Below, in pieces: positions 5,064 to 6,347 of a DNA stretch of 6,347 nucleotides; position 1 is the first letter of the stretch, and each line of letters opens with the position of its first letter. The DNA is from Deltaproteobacteria bacterium. GTDB taxonomy: Bacteria; Desulfobacterota; Desulfobacteria; C00003060; C00003106. Both the position numbers and the translations under genes were made by a program. The stretch covers positions 1 to 6,347 of the forward strand of contig JAFDAE010000179.1 of assembly GCA_019314005.1 (NCBI GenBank). Reading direction: 5' to 3'. The notes beneath the pieces were generated by a model. It had not been told where the DNA came from. It ran no database searches and saw only the letters and a list, made by a program, of their open reading frames with translations.

Positions 5064-6347
5064 TTTATTTCAAAACAAAGGGTCAAGGAGTTAGAAGAGG
5101 AAGCCGTAAAGCGCAAGCAGGACGCGGACGCGCTTCCGGAACAACAGAACCTGTTCAAGACAATTCTTGCTGCCACCCCGGACCTACTTGTCCTGAAGGG
5201 TCGGGACTACGTGTACCGGGCTGCAAACCCAGCTTTCTGTCAGTTCATAGGCAAGAAGGAGCAGGAAATCATCGGCAAGACGGACTTCGATCTATTCCCC
5301 CATGATGAGGCTGAAATGTACCGCCGTGACGATGCACGGGTCATGGAAGCAGGCATACATAGCGTTCAGGACGAGGAAGTCAGCGGCGGGGAAGGCAAGA
5401 AGTGGTTACAAGTTGCCAAGACGCCGATTTTTGATGAAACAGGGAGGAATGTGGGAGTTCTCTGTTCCGTTCGCGACATTAGTAAACGTAAGCGCGCGGA
5501 GAATGCGCTGCAAGTCGAAAGAGATAGAGCACAAAAGTATCTTGATGTTGCAGGAGTTATGCTGATTGCTATTGATGTTGATCAAAAGGTAATCCTTATA
5601 AATAGAAAAGGCTGTGAAATCTTGGGATACAACGAAGAGGATATTATTGGTAAGAACTGGTTTCAGAATTTTCTCCCGCAAAAAATTAGCAAGGAAGTAT
5701 CAACGGTTTTTAAGAAGTTGGTAGCCGGAGAAATTGAGCCGGTTGAATATTTTGAAAACCCGGTTGTGACCAAGGACGGCAAGGAACGGATTATTGCATG
5801 GCACAATACGATACTAACCGATGAACAGGGGACGATACGCTGCACCTTGAGTTCAGGGGACGACATCACCGACCGCAAGCAGTCAGAAGAAGAGAAAAAG
5901 AAACTTGAAGCACAGTTCCGAGAATCCCAGAAAATGGAAGCCATTGGTACCCTTGCCGGAGGCATTGCCCATGACTTCAACAACCTTCTCACCGTCATCC
6001 AGGGGACCTCCTCATTGATGCTCTACGATGTTGATTCTAAAGATCCGCATTATGAACTGCTGCAAATGATCACAAAACAGGTCCGGAGAGGGGCAAAGCT
6101 TACGGCCCAGCTTTTAGGATATGCCAGCAAAGGAAGATATGAGGTAAAACCGATCAGCCTCAACCAGATAGTCGAAGAAACCTCTGATACATTTGGCAGG
6201 ACCCATAAAGAGATCACAATTCATCAGGAATTCACTGATGACTTATCCAGCATAGAGGCTGACCAGTCACAAATTGAGCAGGTCCTGCTGAATCTGTACA
6301 TAAATGCCTCAGGGGCCATGCCTCGTGGCGGAACGCTTACCTTAAAG
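5064..6347 (+). CDS. PAS-PAS histidine kinase, start missing or cut off; runs off right edge
   Basis: The open frame starts after a TGA at 5061-5063 and stays open to the window end (428 codons). A charged segment [12 protein letters not shown] (from 5085) resembles the linker that normally follows an upstream sensor or PAS domain. PAS 1 follows (about 5136-5490, [20 protein letters not shown]), closed by [14 protein letters not shown] 2 spans about 5535-5885 and ends [11 protein letters not shown]. The HisKA domain carries [20 protein letters not shown], with phosphoacceptor His at 5970-5972. The N-box of the ATPase domain, [15 protein letters not shown], has its Asn at 6303-6305 and is close to the right edge. 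The G boxes and any receiver domain lie beyond. No ATG, GTG or TTG exists in frame before GTG 5211 and ATG 5316, both inside PAS 1. The gene therefore looks 5'-truncated, uses an unusual start, or is a pseudogene. Confidence 0.8.

Noticed and set aside
5012..5305. 97-codon open frame starting at ATG 5012 ahead of the histidine kinase.
   Set aside because: From about 5085 it overlaps the PAS-coding frame and reads as low-complexity out-of-frame translation. The first 25 residues resemble no domain and cannot join the kinase without a frameshift.

Overview
The window reads as accessory-rich DNA from a Gram-negative bacterium, most likely Desulfobacterota/Deltaproteobacteria. This is an inference from four things: a selenocysteine synthase (SelA), a sedoheptulose-7-phosphate isomerase (LPS heptose pathway), a multi-PAS histidine kinase with the [11 protein letters not shown] phosphoacceptor motif common in that group, and short palindromic repeats of a style I associate with those genomes. 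No taxonomic marker gene is present.

Layout. The first 2 kb is transcribed leftwards: selA (596-2020), then the N-terminal two thirds of gmhA (1-368, running off the left edge). Their roughly 220-bp spacer holds a small hairpin repeat and a 142-bp non-autonomous mobile element (MITE copy 1). Divergent from selA is a GT-B-fold glycosyltransferase-like gene (2219-3286) whose Shine-Dalgarno position is occupied by a perfect palindrome. The intergenic region between them carries degenerate TGAAC repeats. Next come MITE copy 2 (3276-3417), an ATPase gene of the archaeal-ATPase type with a C-terminal winged helix (3546-4712), a relic of a second glycosyltransferase 3' end (4756-4869), an AT-rich gap, and a PAS-PAS-HisKA histidine kinase (5064-6347) that lacks a credible start and runs off the right edge.

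Most informative structure. The two MITE copies are each exactly 142 bp, with perfect 16-bp terminal inverted repeats that differ from each other only by compensated changes. Each is flanked by its own 5-bp target duplication (AATTT and CGCAG). Copy 2 landed inside the 3' end of the glycosyltransferase gene and supplies its present stop codon. The relic downstream of the ATPase gene keeps the uninterrupted version of the same site, so both the insertion and the lost C-terminus can be reconstructed. The ATPase gene therefore sits between two direct repeats of a glycosyltransferase 3' end.

A second notable structure is the ATPase control region. A consensus -35 lies 17 bp from a -10, and three copies of a 12-mer (two direct, one inverted) cover the spacer, the -10, the probable transcription start and the ribosome binding site, up to the start codon. 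This looks like an operator, possibly autoregulatory. The genes do not form one obvious pathway. GmhA and the glycosyltransferase-like protein may both concern cell-surface sugars, but the window alone does not prove a link.
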